Part shown: positions 37,533-46,253 of the stretch, piece after piece
How positions within the stretch are numbered: position 1 is the first letter of the stretch
Layout of the letters: each line of letters begins with the position of its first letter
Assembly (NCBI GenBank): GCA_002363615.1
Contig: DEWK01000006.1
Span: forward strand, 62,001-126,000
Reading direction: 5' to 3'
Source: Lachnospira sp. UBA3212
GTDB taxonomy: Bacteria; Bacillota; Clostridia; Lachnospirales; Lachnospiraceae
DNA length: 64,000 bases
Made by a program: the position numbers and the translations under genes
The notes under the pieces: generated by a model
The model's input: the letters and a program-made list of their open reading frames with translations, nothing else
Databases searched by the model: none
Told to the model about the DNA's origin: nothing

Positions 37533-38138
37533 TTAATAACGTTCAACGACTTTTCCCAATGCCTGAGAAATGTCTCCATAAGAAAAGCCACGATAAACTA
37601 GTTTTGATATAATTCTTCTCTTTTCTTTGGAATCTTTTAGGTCCTTCCCCCTAGAAAATTTCTCTATAAGTCCCTGTAAAACATAAGAATCATTCTTTTT
37701 TTGTTCCTCTAAAACCTGGGCAATCAGATTTTTATCAATCCTTTTTTCTAATAGTTTTTTCTTAATCTGATAACTACTATACCGATCTTTTTTATATTCA
37801 TAAAAATCCAGTATATATTGCCGATCATCGATAAAACCATATTCCTTCATAAAGTTCAAAACCTTAGAAATAGTGGATGAATGATAGCCACCTTCCTTTA
37901 GTTTTAGGACTAACTGCCCTTGAGTTTTTCGGTTTTTACTAACAAGATATAAGGCTCTCTCTTTAGCACGAAGGTAAAGCTTCTCCATAATTTCATCCCT
38001 TAAAGCAAGAGAAACTTCCATTCCCTCTTCTAAATGCATCCTACGGATATCTCCATAATACAAATATCCAAGTGATTCCTCATCAATAGCAAGCCTTTTT
38101 TTTCCTTTACCTACCGGGGATAATTCTGTAATCACCAT
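37533..38138 (-). CDS. recX: RecX regulatory protein
   Basis: RecX binds RecA filaments and modulates recombination. The 201-residue protein is helical and basic, with the three-repeat RecX architecture; ALYLVSKNRKTQGQLVLKL and YGFIDDRQYILDF (about 62-107) are typical. It starts 3 nt behind the recA stop, so the two are coupled. A terminator follows. Confidence 0.92.
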   Translation of the reverse strand: MVITELSPVGKGKKRLAIDEESLGYLYYGDIRRMHLEEGMEVSLALRDEIMEKLYLRAKERALYLVSKNRKTQGQLVLKLKEGGYHSSTISKVLNFMKEYGFIDDRQYILDFYEYKKDRYSSYQIKKKLLEKRIDKNLIAQVLEEQKKNDSYVLQGLIEKFSRGKDLKDSKEKRRIISKLVYRGFSYGDISQALGKVVERY

Positions 38139-38141
38139 GGA

Positions 38142-39197
38142 TTATTCCTCTTCAGACTGGCTTTCCTCTGTCACTTCCTCAGATGGAATAATACCAATCT
38201 TTTGGCGAACCTTGTGGTCTACCTCTTCCATAATCTCAGGATGTTCAATCAAATAGTTCTTAGCATTCTCACGTCCCTGACCAATCTTTTCGCCATTATA
38301 AGCATACCATGCACCACTCTTATTAATAATATCCAGGTCTGCAGCAAGATCCAAAAGATCACCTTCCGCTGAGATTCCGCGACCATACATAATCTCAAAT
38401 TCTGCCTCACGGAATGGAGGTGCCACCTTGTTCTTAATAATCTTAACTCTTGCACGATTACCTATTACTTCACCTGCAGACTTTAGTGTTTCAATACGTC
38501 TAACATCCATACGAACCGATGCATAGAACTTTAAGGCATTACCGCCTGTAGTTGTTTCCGGATTTCCAAACATTACACCAATTTTTTGCCTTAACTGGTT
38601 AATAAAGATAATCGAACAGTTAGACTTCTTCATAATCGGAGTTAACTTTCTTAAGGCCTGGGACATAAGACGAGCCTGAAGACCCATATGAGAATCTCCC
38701 ATCTCACCATCGATTTCAGCCTTTGGAACTAATGCAGCAACCGAATCTACTACAATTAAATCTACTGCTCCTGAACGTACCATAGTCTCTGTGATATCTA
38801 AGGCCTGCTCACCATAGTCTGGTTGCGAAATATATAAATTATCTACGTCTACACCAATCGCTCTGGCATAAACCGGATCTAAAGCATGCTCAGCATCAAT
38901 AAAACCTGCAATGCCTCCCTGTTTTTGTACCTCAGCGATAATATGAAGGGCTACCGTTGTTTTACCTGAAGATTCAGGACCATAGATTTCAATGACACGT
39001 CCCTTAGGGATTCCTCCGATTCCAAGAGCCACATCAAGACTTAAACAACCAGTTGTAATAGCCTCTACCTCCATGTTGTTATTGGAATCACCCAATCGCA
39101 TAATAGAGCCCTTGCCATAATCTTTCTCAATCTGAGAAATAGCAGCATCTAATGCCTTTAATTTATTATCGTCGTTATTATTCTCTGTTTTCTTCAT
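38142..39197 (-). CDS. recA: Recombinase RecA
   Basis: RecA forms the strand-exchange filament and triggers LexA cleavage in the SOS response. At 351 residues it is full length: Walker [10 protein letters not shown] (about 69-77), Walker [11 protein letters not shown] (about 143-152), and loop L2 around [17 protein letters not shown]. The acidic C-terminal tail is present. AGGAG precedes the ATG. Upstream there is a consensus promoter with a LexA box, and recX is downstream. Confidence 0.98.
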   Translation of the reverse strand: MKKTENNNDDNKLKALDAAISQIEKDYGKGSIMRLGDSNNNMEVEAITTGCLSLDVALGIGGIPKGRVIEIYGPESSGKTTVALHIIAEVQKQGGIAGFIDAEHALDPVYARAIGVDVDNLYISQPDYGEQALDITETMVRSGAVDLIVVDSVAALVPKAEIDGEMGDSHMGLQARLMSQALRKLTPIMKKSNCSIIFINQLRQKIGVMFGNPETTTGGNALKFYASVRMDVRRIETLKSAGEVIGNRARVKIIKNKVAPPFREAEFEIMYGRGISAEGDLLDLAADLDIINKSGAWYAYNGEKIGQGRENAKNYLIEHPEIMEEVDHKVRQKIGIIPSEEVTEESQSEEE

Positions 39198-39232
39198 ATT
39201 AAACTCCTAACTTCTCCTATTCATATAAGTAT

Positions 39233-39246
39233 CGAACAGTTGTTCG
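39233..39246 (-). promoter_or_regulatory. LexA (SOS) box of recA
   Basis: The minus strand reads CGAACAACTGTTCG, a perfect match to the Gram-positive consensus CGAAC-N4-GTTCG. It lies just downstream of the -10 box, around the expected start of the transcript. Confidence 0.9.
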
Positions 39247-39256
39247 TTCTTTCTAT

Positions 39257-39285
39257 ATCTTAAATGATATAGAAATATTTGTCAA
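39257..39285 (-). promoter_or_regulatory. Promoter of recA-recX
   Basis: TTGACA (39285-39280), 17-nt spacer, TAAGAT (39262-39257). Confidence 0.85.
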
Positions 39286-39393
39286 CTGTTTTTCCAAAAG
39301 AAAGATTGCAGAGTTTCTCATTCACACACACCCATACTATAACAGATAATTCCAATTATTACAACTTATTTATTTTGTGATGAAATATGATAT

Positions 39394-39420
39394 AAAAAAA
39401 CCCGGCATACCAGCCGGGCA
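39394..39420 (-). terminator. Terminator of yceD-rpmF
   Basis: CCCGGC/GCCGGG stem with a 6-nt loop, followed by TTTTTTTA, right after the rpmF stop. Confidence 0.85.
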
Positions 39421-39425
39421 ATTCA

Positions 39426-39605
39426 TTAATCCACGCTAATGATTTCTTTCTTATTGTAAGAACCACAAGCCTTGCACACTCTGTGAGGCATCATTAAAGC
39501 ACCACACTTGCTGCACTTTACAAGTGCAGGAGCGCTCATCTTCCAGTTCGCTCTACGCTTATCTCTTCTTCCCTTTGAAGATTTGTTCTTTGGACAAATA
39601 GACAT
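39426..39605 (-). CDS. rpmF: 50S ribosomal protein L32
   Basis: A 59-residue ribosomal protein. The translated product starts MSICPKNKSSKGRRDKRRANWK and ends KKEIISVD. It has the zinc-binding pairs CSKCG and CKACG of the cysteine-containing L32 form. GGAGGTGTGATATC lies before the ATG. It follows yceD by 4 nt, the widely conserved yceD-rpmF arrangement. Confidence 0.96.
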   Translation of the reverse strand: MSICPKNKSSKGRRDKRRANWKMSAPALVKCSKCGALMMPHRVCKACGSYNKKEIISVD

Positions 39606-39609
39606 GATA

Positions 39610-40137
39610 TCACACCTCCTTAAATTGATTAAATACTTCTAAAGCTTTCGCCATTCTGGGATCCAATTCCTCTCGATTGCAGGAACAAGCCCCATCATTG
39701 AGATTTTTTCCACATTTCTTGCATAAACCTTTGCAGTCTTCTTTGCACAAAACCTTAGGGGGATAATGAGCAAATAATTCAAGGTCCAGAAATCCCTGGG
39801 TATCAAATCTCTTGTCTTCAGAAATGAACTGCGATATCTCTTGCAACTTGTCATCTGACGAAGACTGATTTAAATCAATCTCCTCTGAAACATCAAAATC
39901 AAACGTCACTTCTGTAGGAATCAAACAGCGATCACAAGGAACCTCAAGCAGGCCACTTACATGAGCATAAAAAGAAACCTTCTTCTTTCCTGCATTCTTC
40001 ACTTCAATGCTGGCGCTTGGTTTCGTTAACCAAGTGTAACGAGTAAATTCATAAAAGAATGTATCCTCTTCATACGTAACCTTTTCCTTAAGAGTCTTAT
40101 CAGAATTAGAAAATACTTCTGACAAATCCAGTAACAT
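39610..40137 (-). CDS. YceD/DUF177 protein (23S rRNA accumulation)
   Basis: A 175-residue DUF177 protein, linked in other bacteria to 23S rRNA accumulation and always near rpmF. The ATG at 40137 has AGGAGGT upstream; an open extension of 24 codons before it runs into the promoter and is rejected. The conserved VPCDRCL near residue 66 and a C-terminal cysteine cluster (CKEDCKGLCKKCG, then CSC) suggest zinc binding. rpmF starts 4 nt after its stop. Confidence 0.93.
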   Translation of the reverse strand: MLLDLSEVFSNSDKTLKEKVTYEEDTFFYEFTRYTWLTKPSASIEVKNAGKKKVSFYAHVSGLLEVPCDRCLIPTEVTFDFDVSEEIDLNQSSSDDKLQEISQFISEDKRFDTQGFLDLELFAHYPPKVLCKEDCKGLCKKCGKNLNDGACSCNREELDPRMAKALEVFNQFKEV

Positions 40138-40180
40138 ACTGTACCTCCTATCCAGTGACCTTCTAAAGACACCGTATGCT

Positions 40181-40209
40181 ATTATAAACACCCATTTGCC
40201 AAAAGTCAA
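40181..40209 (-). promoter_or_regulatory. Promoter of yceD-rpmF
   Basis: TTGACT (40209-40204), 17-nt spacer, TATAAT (40186-40181). Confidence 0.8.
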
Positions 40210-40220
40210 GAGTATTTTTA

Positions 40221-40246
40221 AACCCAGCCAGAGAACCCAGCCAGAG
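40221..40246. repeat. Tandem 13-nt duplication
   Basis: AACCCAGCCAGAG is present twice head-to-tail between ackA and the yceD promoter. It looks like a recent slippage duplication; no function is visible. Confidence 0.6.
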
Positions 40247-40316
40247 AAATCCCCTTGCTTTAAACTTAGACCTAGATGGGGATGATGGTACCCTTGGGAT
40301 CTTCTATGGAAAATGA

Positions 40317-40350
40317 TAAAAATAGCTGTAGAAAAACCTACAGCTATTTA
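40317..40350 (-). terminator. Terminator of pta-ackA
   Basis: AAATAGCTGTAG and CTACAGCTATTT pair across GTTTTT, followed by TTATC. Confidence 0.85.
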
Positions 40351-40377
40351 TCCTTGCAAAATTAGAAAGATTTTGAA

Positions 40378-41571
40378 TTATTTTACTAAACCAAGAGTTT
40401 CTCTTGCAATAAATAATTCTTCATTCGTAGGTAATACAAGTACAGTAACCTTAGAATCAGGAGTAGAAATCACCTTCTCCTCTCCTCTTACCTTGTTTGC
40501 CTCAGGATCAATTTCGATACCAAGATAGGTTAAGTACTCGCAGATTTCTCCACGAACGATACCATCATTCTCACCCACACCGGCAGTGAATACGATTGCA
40601 TCAACACCGTTCATTGCTGCCACATAAGCACCAATGTACTTAGCTACACGATAATCAAAGGCATCGTTAGCAATCTGAGCTCTGTTATTACCTTCTGCAG
40701 CTGCAGACATAACATCACGGAAATCACTGGATACACCTGAAATACCTAATAATCCAGACTCTTTATTTAAAATATTTAAGACTTCATCTACAGACTTATT
40801 CTCGTGATTAGCGATAAACTGAATTACAGTAGGATCGACATCTCCAGATCTGGTTCCCATGATTAAACCTTCCAGTGGAGTAAGACCCATAGAAGTATCA
40901 ATACACTTACCACCAATTGATGCAGAAATAGAAGCTCCATTACCAAGGTGAGCAACGATAACCTTAGCATTCTCAGGATCTAAGCCTAAAGTCTTAATTG
41001 CTTCGTGAGAAACAAAGTTGTGACTGGTTCCATGGAATCCGTAACGACGAATGCTATACTTCTCATAGTACTCATATGGAATTGCATATAAATAAGCCTT
41101 CTCAGCCATTGCCATACCAAATGCTGTATCAAATACTGCTACCTGAGGAACGCCAGGCATTGCAGCCTCACAAGCCTCGATACCAGTAAGGTTTGCTGGA
41201 TTATGTAAAGGTCCAAGATCGAAACACTCGCGGATAACCTTCTTAACATCTTCATTCACAACGATTGAATCACTATATTTAATACCACCGTGAAGTACTC
41301 TGTGACCAACTGCTCCAATCTCAGAGGTAGATGCGATTACACCATGTGTCTCATCTACAAGGGCATCAAGAACAAGCTGAATTGCTACCTGATGATCCTT
41401 CATAGGAGCTTCCACCACATATTTATCCTTACCAGTTGGCTTGTGAGTTAGATTAGAACCTTCGATACCGATTCTTTCACAGATACCCTTAGCAAGAACG
41501 CTTTCATTATCCATATCAATCAACTGATACTTTAATGATGAACTACCACAGTTAATAACTAAAATCTTCAT
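40378..41571 (-). CDS. ackA: Acetate kinase
   Basis: AckA makes ATP and acetate from acetyl phosphate, the main fermentation ATP step here. The 397-residue protein starts MKILVINCGSSSLKYQL and has GHRVLHGG, FDTAFG, GFHGTSH and VAHLGNGAS, all acetate-kinase signatures. GAGGAAA is the ribosome site. It follows pta by 131 nt; this gap contains small stem-loops (41640-41700) but no convincing terminator, so co-transcription with pta is likely. Confidence 0.97.
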   Translation of the reverse strand: MKILVINCGSSSLKYQLIDMDNESVLAKGICERIGIEGSNLTHKPTGKDKYVVEAPMKDHQVAIQLVLDALVDETHGVIASTSEIGAVGHRVLHGGIKYSDSIVVNEDVKKVIRECFDLGPLHNPANLTGIEACEAAMPGVPQVAVFDTAFGMAMAEKAYLYAIPYEYYEKYSIRRYGFHGTSHNFVSHEAIKTLGLDPENAKVIVAHLGNGASISASIGGKCIDTSMGLTPLEGLIMGTRSGDVDPTVIQFIANHENKSVDEVLNILNKESGLLGISGVSSDFRDVMSAAAEGNNRAQIANDAFDYRVAKYIGAYVAAMNGVDAIVFTAGVGENDGIVRGEICEYLTYLGIEIDPEANKVRGEEKVISTPDSKVTVLVLPTNEELFIARETLGLVK

Positions 41572-41702
41572 GTTAAAAATTTCCTCGTATAAATCTTTAA
41601 TCTATACTTTCCTTTCTTATATTTTCCTTATATCTATCTTAGCTCTGTGGGCGGGAACCGTCCATAGGGTTAAAACCATCTTTATTCCCTTTAGGGAAAT
41701 GA

Positions 41703-42704
41703 TTAGCGATCCATCTGCTGTGCCTGAACCGCGGTAATTGCAATAACACCAACAATATCATCTGCACTACAGCCACGAGACAGATCATTCACCGGAGCTG
41801 CAATACCCTGACACATTGGTCCATAGGCATCGGCCTTAGCCAATCTTTGAACAAGCTTATATCCAATGTTACCTGCGTCTAAGTCAGGGAAAATAAGAAC
41901 ATTCGCCTTACCTGCCACTGGACTATTAGGCGCTTTAGATGCTCCTACTGAAGGAACAATTGCAGCATCTGCTTGTAATTCACCATCTAAAGCAAGTGTA
42001 GGCATCTCAGCCTTGGCAATTCTTGTAGCCTCAGCTACCTTATCAACATCTGCATGCTTTGCAGATCCCATACTTGAATGAGAAAGCATAGCAACTCTTG
42101 GCTCTTTTCCTACTAACATCCGAAAACTTTCTGCAGAAGAAATAGCAATCGCTGCAAGTTCTTCTGAACTTGGATTCTGATTCAATCCACAATCACCAAA
42201 GACAAAGGTTCCACCTTCGCCAAACTCGCAATTCGGAACATCCATTACAAAGAAGGCAGAAACCAACTTGGTTCCTGGTGCAGTCTTGATAATCTGTAAA
42301 GAAGGACGAAGGGTATTCGCGGTAGAATGACAGGCACCTGAAACAACGCCATCTGCGTCTTTCATCTTAACCATCATACATGCAAAATACATATATTCGT
42401 GTAAAATTAAGTCGGTAGCTTTCTCCTTGGTCATTCCCTTCTTCTGTCTAAGTTCCACTAATTTATCAATATAAGCTGGTGTTTTTTCATAAGAAGCCGG
42501 ATCCACAAGAGTAGCCTTAGAGATGTCTAATCCCTCACTATACTTCTCAATCTGCTCCTTGCTGCCAATAATAATTAAATCAGCGATATCTTCTGCTAAA
42601 ACCTTAGCAGCTGCTTCAAATGTTCTACGGTCCATTGACTCTGGAAGAACAATCTTCTTTTTCTCAGCTTTCGCTTTTGCTTTAATCTCGTCAATAAATG
42701 CCAT
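41703..42704 (-). CDS. pta: Phosphate acetyltransferase
   Basis: Pta converts acetyl-CoA and phosphate to acetyl phosphate. The 333-residue protein is the short form without a regulatory N-terminal domain. Family stretches include VVSGACHSTANTLRPSLQIIKT, FVFGDCGLN and the closing PVNDLSRGCS segment. AAAGGGG precedes the ATG. It has a strong promoter and is followed by ackA. Confidence 0.97.
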   Translation of the reverse strand: MAFIDEIKAKAKAEKKKIVLPESMDRRTFEAAAKVLAEDIADLIIIGSKEQIEKYSEGLDISKATLVDPASYEKTPAYIDKLVELRQKKGMTKEKATDLILHEYMYFACMMVKMKDADGVVSGACHSTANTLRPSLQIIKTAPGTKLVSAFFVMDVPNCEFGEGGTFVFGDCGLNQNPSSEELAAIAISSAESFRMLVGKEPRVAMLSHSSMGSAKHADVDKVAEATRIAKAEMPTLALDGELQADAAIVPSVGASKAPNSPVAGKANVLIFPDLDAGNIGYKLVQRLAKADAYGPMCQGIAAPVNDLSRGCSADDIVGVIAITAVQAQQMDR

Positions 42705-42752
42705 TTGTAAAAACCCCTTTCAATTTTATTTCTTAAAACCAATACATAACAT

Positions 42753-42781
42753 ATTATAGACCATCTAAAAACATGACACAA
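42753..42781 (-). promoter_or_regulatory. Promoter of pta-ackA
   Basis: TTGTGT (42781-42776), 17-nt spacer, TATAAT (42758-42753). It is back to back with the tmcAL promoter. Confidence 0.75.
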
Positions 42782-42807
42782 GTCTGTATTTAAAGAAAAA
42801 CAAAGCA

Positions 42808-42836
42808 TTTACGAAATATGGACAATCGTTTATAAT
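42808..42836 (+). promoter_or_regulatory. Promoter of tmcAL
   Basis: TTTACG (42808-42813), 17-nt spacer, TATAAT (42831-42836) on the plus strand. Confidence 0.75.
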
Positions 42837-42872
42837 GGAATTCACTAAGTTTTAAGAAAAAAGGAGTCTTTT

Positions 42873-44093
42873 ATGTACCAGGGAAAGAAGGTTGTTGCAA
42901 TTATAGCTGAGTTTAATCCCTTTCACAGGGGGCATGCCTACCTTTTAGAACAAGCCCGTTTGCTTGCCAAAGATGGCTATGTCCTTGTTTTAATGAGCGG
43001 AAATTACGTGCAAAGAGGGGAACCTGCCTTAATAGAAAAATCTCTTCGTGCCAAGATGGCCATCCTTTCCGGGGCCGATCTTGTTTTTGAACTTCCCCTC
43101 TTTTTTTCTATCTCTGATGCAGGAAACTTTGCCCAGGGGGCTATTTCTATGCTCTCTCGTTTGCCTTTTATCGACCAATTGGTCTATGGCTGTGAATGCA
43201 AAGAACCAGAACTACTCCATGAACTAGCAGAGTTTTTCCTTCATCCAGATTCAAATTATCGAACTCTCTTTGAAGAATATTTAAAAGCAGGGGTATCCTA
43301 TCCAAAGGCTAGGATCTTAGCACTGAAGGGCTTAAAAACTCCCCCTTCTTTTCCCATTCACTTATTAGACACTCCTAACAATTCCCTGGCAATGGAATAT
43401 TTAATAGCTCTGAAACAATACCATTCTTCCATTGCTCCTAAAGGCATTACCAGAGTAAAATCCTTTGCCCAAGCAAGTAAGATTCGTGACTCTTATTTAG
43501 ATATAGATCTAATTCAGAAAGAGATACCACAAGAAGTCAAAGAGACCTATTGGAATTATTTTGAACACTATCATCCAGTTGTTTCCCATGACTATACTAT
43601 GTATGTGAATCAGTGTTTAGCCCTTTCTCACCTTGGCCTTTTTGACTTCTCTGGCATAAACCGGATTCCAGAAGATTTATCCAATCGTTTCCGCAACAAC
43701 GATCACCTAACTTCTATTCCACAATTTTTAGAAGATAACAAAAAGAAGAATGATACCTGCTCCTCATTGGCAAGGGCCCTTTATAAAAGCATTTTCCAAA
43801 TCACAGACAAAAGTATGGAAGCTGCTTACAAAGAGGCTCTTTATCAGGTGCTTGCCGTTTCAAAAAAAGGAGTGGATCTCTTTTCTGAAATAAAAAAACA
43901 AAACCTTCCTCTTATGACCAAGGTTGCTGAATTTGAGCAAAAAATCCTTCCCACAAAATCATCTGAATTTGTTTCAAACTATCACCGTAAGGCTTATGCA
44001 GATGAGCTTTATCGAATGATTTTAAATACCAAGAAAAAGAAAGAAGCCCCTCTTTATCCAAAGGAGCTTCAAAAAAAGTTTATCATTATTTAA
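42873..44093 (+). CDS. tmcAL: tRNA(Met) cytidine acetate ligase
   Basis: TmcAL (YlbM family) uses ATP and acetate to form N4-acetylcytidine at the wobble base of elongator tRNA-Met. The 406-residue protein begins with the nucleotidyltransferase motif IIAEFNPFHRGHAYLL and has MSGNYVQRGEPAL and GADLVFELP, all family signatures. AAAGGAG precedes the ATG. It is divergent from pta-ackA, whose product acetate is its substrate. Confidence 0.94.
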   Translation: MYQGKKVVAIIAEFNPFHRGHAYLLEQARLLAKDGYVLVLMSGNYVQRGEPALIEKSLRAKMAILSGADLVFELPLFFSISDAGNFAQGAISMLSRLPFIDQLVYGCECKEPELLHELAEFFLHPDSNYRTLFEEYLKAGVSYPKARILALKGLKTPPSFPIHLLDTPNNSLAMEYLIALKQYHSSIAPKGITRVKSFAQASKIRDSYLDIDLIQKEIPQEVKETYWNYFEHYHPVVSHDYTMYVNQCLALSHLGLFDFSGINRIPEDLSNRFRNNDHLTSIPQFLEDNKKKNDTCSSLARALYKSIFQITDKSMEAAYKEALYQVLAVSKKGVDLFSEIKKQNLPLMTKVAEFEQKILPTKSSEFVSNYHRKAYADELYRMILNTKKKKEAPLYPKELQKKFIII

Positions 44094-44106
44094 ATCAGTC
44101 ATTGAA

Positions 44107-44134
44107 ATCCCCCACCTTTCCGTTTAGGAAAAGC
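44107..44134. terminator. Weak stem-loop between convergent genes
   Basis: CCCACCTTTCC and GGAAAAGCTGGG form an imperfect stem between tmcAL and the CpsB-like gene. No good U tract on either side, so termination strength is doubtful. Confidence 0.35.
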
Positions 44135-44147
44135 TGGGCGTTCTATT

Positions 44148-45533
44148 TTATAGGATTACTGAGATTTCCTGATTTTCTAGGATTGCCTCTGGATTATCAT
44201 AAAGCAGGCGTTCCATATAATCATCATTTGTAATCTTCCTGATCCAATCCAAAGGATCATAGATTTTTTTGGATGTACCTAAGGAAAACTTGGAATCTGA
44301 CTCTACAAAACTGATTAACTCATGTTCAAAGACATTTTCCATATGCTTCTTGTACTTTCCTGCAGAAAGACCTGTGTAAGAAGAAAGGGAGGTCATAAGA
44401 TAAGCACCTGCTTCGATTAAGTCCTCACATTCTTCTAACTCGTCAATATCTTCAAAGGTCTCAATATGGGCAATGATTGGACGAATTCCAAGTGCCACTA
44501 AGTGTTCCACATTCTTTTCAATATCCACCAGATTCATATCCTTAGGATAGTCTACCAAAAGATAACGGCTGCCCGCTAAGGTAAGGGCTCCACCGGCTCT
44601 TACTGTCTTATACATATTCTTATTATAAATTACCCGTTCTCCACTAATAAAGCGGATATAAGGATAATCCTTAGCGGCAAGCTCTGAGATTTCCTCGATC
44701 TCTCTTTCCAAATCTTCCTTACTATAACCGGGCTGACCTGGCACAAACTTAGGTGTTAAGAATAGGGTTCGAATCTCTGACTCATCAATTCCATCAATCA
44801 TAGAAAGAAGGTCATCTTCCTTCTCTTTTTCAAGACATTCTGAAAGCCCACTGATAAAATCATAACCCAAAGGCTGATCGATTAAGAACGTTGCTTTTGC
44901 AAATAAATCATCCTGATTTTCTTTCTTTTTAGAGAGATGTTCTTTTTCCTCCACGGATGGTTTCTTACTTTTTTTGCCAGCAGAATGATATTTCTGGTTT
45001 ACCTTGGCCTTCTTCTTTTTCTTAGAAAGCCAAATCTTTGCCCCTATAACCCCTGCCAGAGCAAGAATCAAAAGAACTATAACAAGAATAATTCCCTTTT
45101 TAGATGAGGTCTGGCTACTATCCTTAGATGTAGTGGTGGTAAGCTTACTTGACTTTTTGGTCGTTGTTTCCTCTTCCGTGGTAGTCTCTTCTTGACTGTC
45201 CTCTTCGGTAGTCACCTCTTCCCTCTTAGGTTCTTTTCTTGACTCCATCTCTTTTTTTGTAACCACTTCTTTTTTAGTAGTAGGAGCTTCCGTCTCTTCT
45301 TCGCTCTCTTCTTCCGTGGCCTCTTCTGTAGTAGTTTCCTCTTCTGTCTCTTCTTCCGTAGTCAACTCTTGTGTAGTAATCTCTACCGATGCTACAGTAG
45401 TGGTTACCTCTTCTATTTCAGCTGTTGTTGCTTCTTCACTTAGGGTAGTTTCCTCAGCCCAAGCAGCCAAAGGAAAAGCAAGGATTCCCAATAGTGCCAT
45501 TAAAAACAGCCCCTTCATCCATTGTTTTTTCAT
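44148..45533 (-). CDS. Membrane-tethered CpsB/YwqE-like PHP pseudo-phosphatase
   Basis: A 461-residue protein with an unusual order: signal peptide (1-26, cut after AWA), an extracellular Thr/Glu-rich low-complexity stretch (27-145), one membrane helix (about 147-169), a Lys-rich linker (170-206), and a cytosolic domain (about 250-417) that follows the CpsB/YwqE tyrosine-phosphatase pattern (TLFLTP, ISGERVIYNKNM, LAGSRYLLVDYP, GIRPIIAHIE, LISFVESDS). The metal ligands are lost: TPH is TPK, AHPER is AHIET, SDAH is SDSK, and the N-terminal HxH is absent. It is probably catalytically dead; a binding or sensing role is inferred. RBS AAGGAG at 45533. It follows rlmH by 92 nt. Confidence 0.8.
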   Translation of the reverse strand: MKKQWMKGLFLMALLGILAFPLAAWAEETTLSEEATTAEIEEVTTTVASVEITTQELTTEEETEEETTTEEATEEESEEETEAPTTKKEVVTKKEMESRKEPKREEVTTEEDSQEETTTEEETTTKKSSKLTTTTSKDSSQTSSKKGIILVIVLLILALAGVIGAKIWLSKKKKKAKVNQKYHSAGKKSKKPSVEEKEHLSKKKENQDDLFAKATFLIDQPLGYDFISGLSECLEKEKEDDLLSMIDGIDESEIRTLFLTPKFVPGQPGYSKEDLEREIEEISELAAKDYPYIRFISGERVIYNKNMYKTVRAGGALTLAGSRYLLVDYPKDMNLVDIEKNVEHLVALGIRPIIAHIETFEDIDELEECEDLIEAGAYLMTSLSSYTGLSAGKYKKHMENVFEHELISFVESDSKFSLGTSKKIYDPLDWIRKITNDDYMERLLYDNPEAILENQEISVIL

Positions 45534-45625
45534 TTTCTTGTCTCCTTTACTAAGTCTAAAACTAGGGACAATATAGCACACATCCCTCTTCCTGTCCACA
45601 ATGCCACAAAAAATTCATTTTTAAA

Positions 45626-46105
45626 CTACTTATGATAGGGCTCATGATTTAAAATCCGAAAAGCCCGGTATACCTGTTCCAGAAGAATTACCCTCATTAA
45701 TTGATGCGGAAAGGTCATCTTTGAAAATGAGATTTTCTCATTTGCCATGGCACTTACGTTAGAATGAAGTCCCAGGGACCCACCAATAATAAAAACAAAG
45801 TGACTGTTCCCCTTATTGGAAAGATCCATCATCTTATTGGCAAATTCCACAGAACCCTCTTCCTTCCCTTGTATTTCCAGGGTAAATACATAGGCTCCCT
45901 TAGGAATTTTCTTTAAGATCCGCTCCCCTTCTTTTCGTTTTATTTCCAAAATTTCCCCTTGACTGGCCTCATCCGGAGTCTTTTCATCTGCCACCTCTTC
46001 AATGACCAATTTACAATATCTCTGAAGACGCTTACTATACTCCCCAATGGCTTCACGATAAAATTTTTCTTTTATTTTTCCTACGGTAATAATAGTAATA
46101 TTCAT
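45626..46105 (-). CDS. rlmH: 23S rRNA (pseudouridine(1915)-N3)-methyltransferase
   Basis: RlmH methylates pseudouridine 1915 of 23S rRNA. At 159 residues it is exactly the usual length, beginning MNITIITVGKIKEKF, with the SPOUT-knot FIIGGSLGL (about 102-110) and the C-terminal HEPYHK. The ATG at 46105 has GGAGG six bases upstream, and an ATG four codons earlier overlaps that site and is rejected. Confidence 0.97.
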   Translation of the reverse strand: MNITIITVGKIKEKFYREAIGEYSKRLQRYCKLVIEEVADEKTPDEASQGEILEIKRKEGERILKKIPKGAYVFTLEIQGKEEGSVEFANKMMDLSNKGNSHFVFIIGGSLGLHSNVSAMANEKISFSKMTFPHQLMRVILLEQVYRAFRILNHEPYHK

Positions 46106-46173
46106 GTATTCCTCCATTTTTTTCCTAGTCTACCATAAAAATAAAAAATTCTCAGTAATATCAGTAATAAAAA

Positions 46174-46202
46174 TTGACTTAAAATACTGAAAATGCTATG
46201 AT
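46174..46202 (+). promoter_or_regulatory. Promoter of the unknown membrane gene at 46254
   Basis: TTGACT (46174-46179), 17-nt spacer, TATGAT (46197-46202) on the plus strand. Confidence 0.75.
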
Positions 46203-46253
46203 TTAACTCAGTCAGAGCAGAGATTCGTTTGATAAAAGTAGAAAGGAACATTT

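Noticed and set aside
41600..41700. Stem-loops between pta and ackA considered as terminator or riboswitch
   Set aside because: The stems are short, there is no U tract, and no known riboswitch core is recognisable.
45160..45460. Repetitive stretch considered as a CRISPR array or minisatellite
   Set aside because: There are no regular repeat and spacer units; it codes for an irregular Thr/Glu-rich stalk.
45004..45576. Val/Ser-repeat plus-strand frames opposite the Thr/Glu-rich stretch
   Set aside because: They are the antisense reading of the low-complexity GAA/ACT-rich coding repeat, not separate genes.
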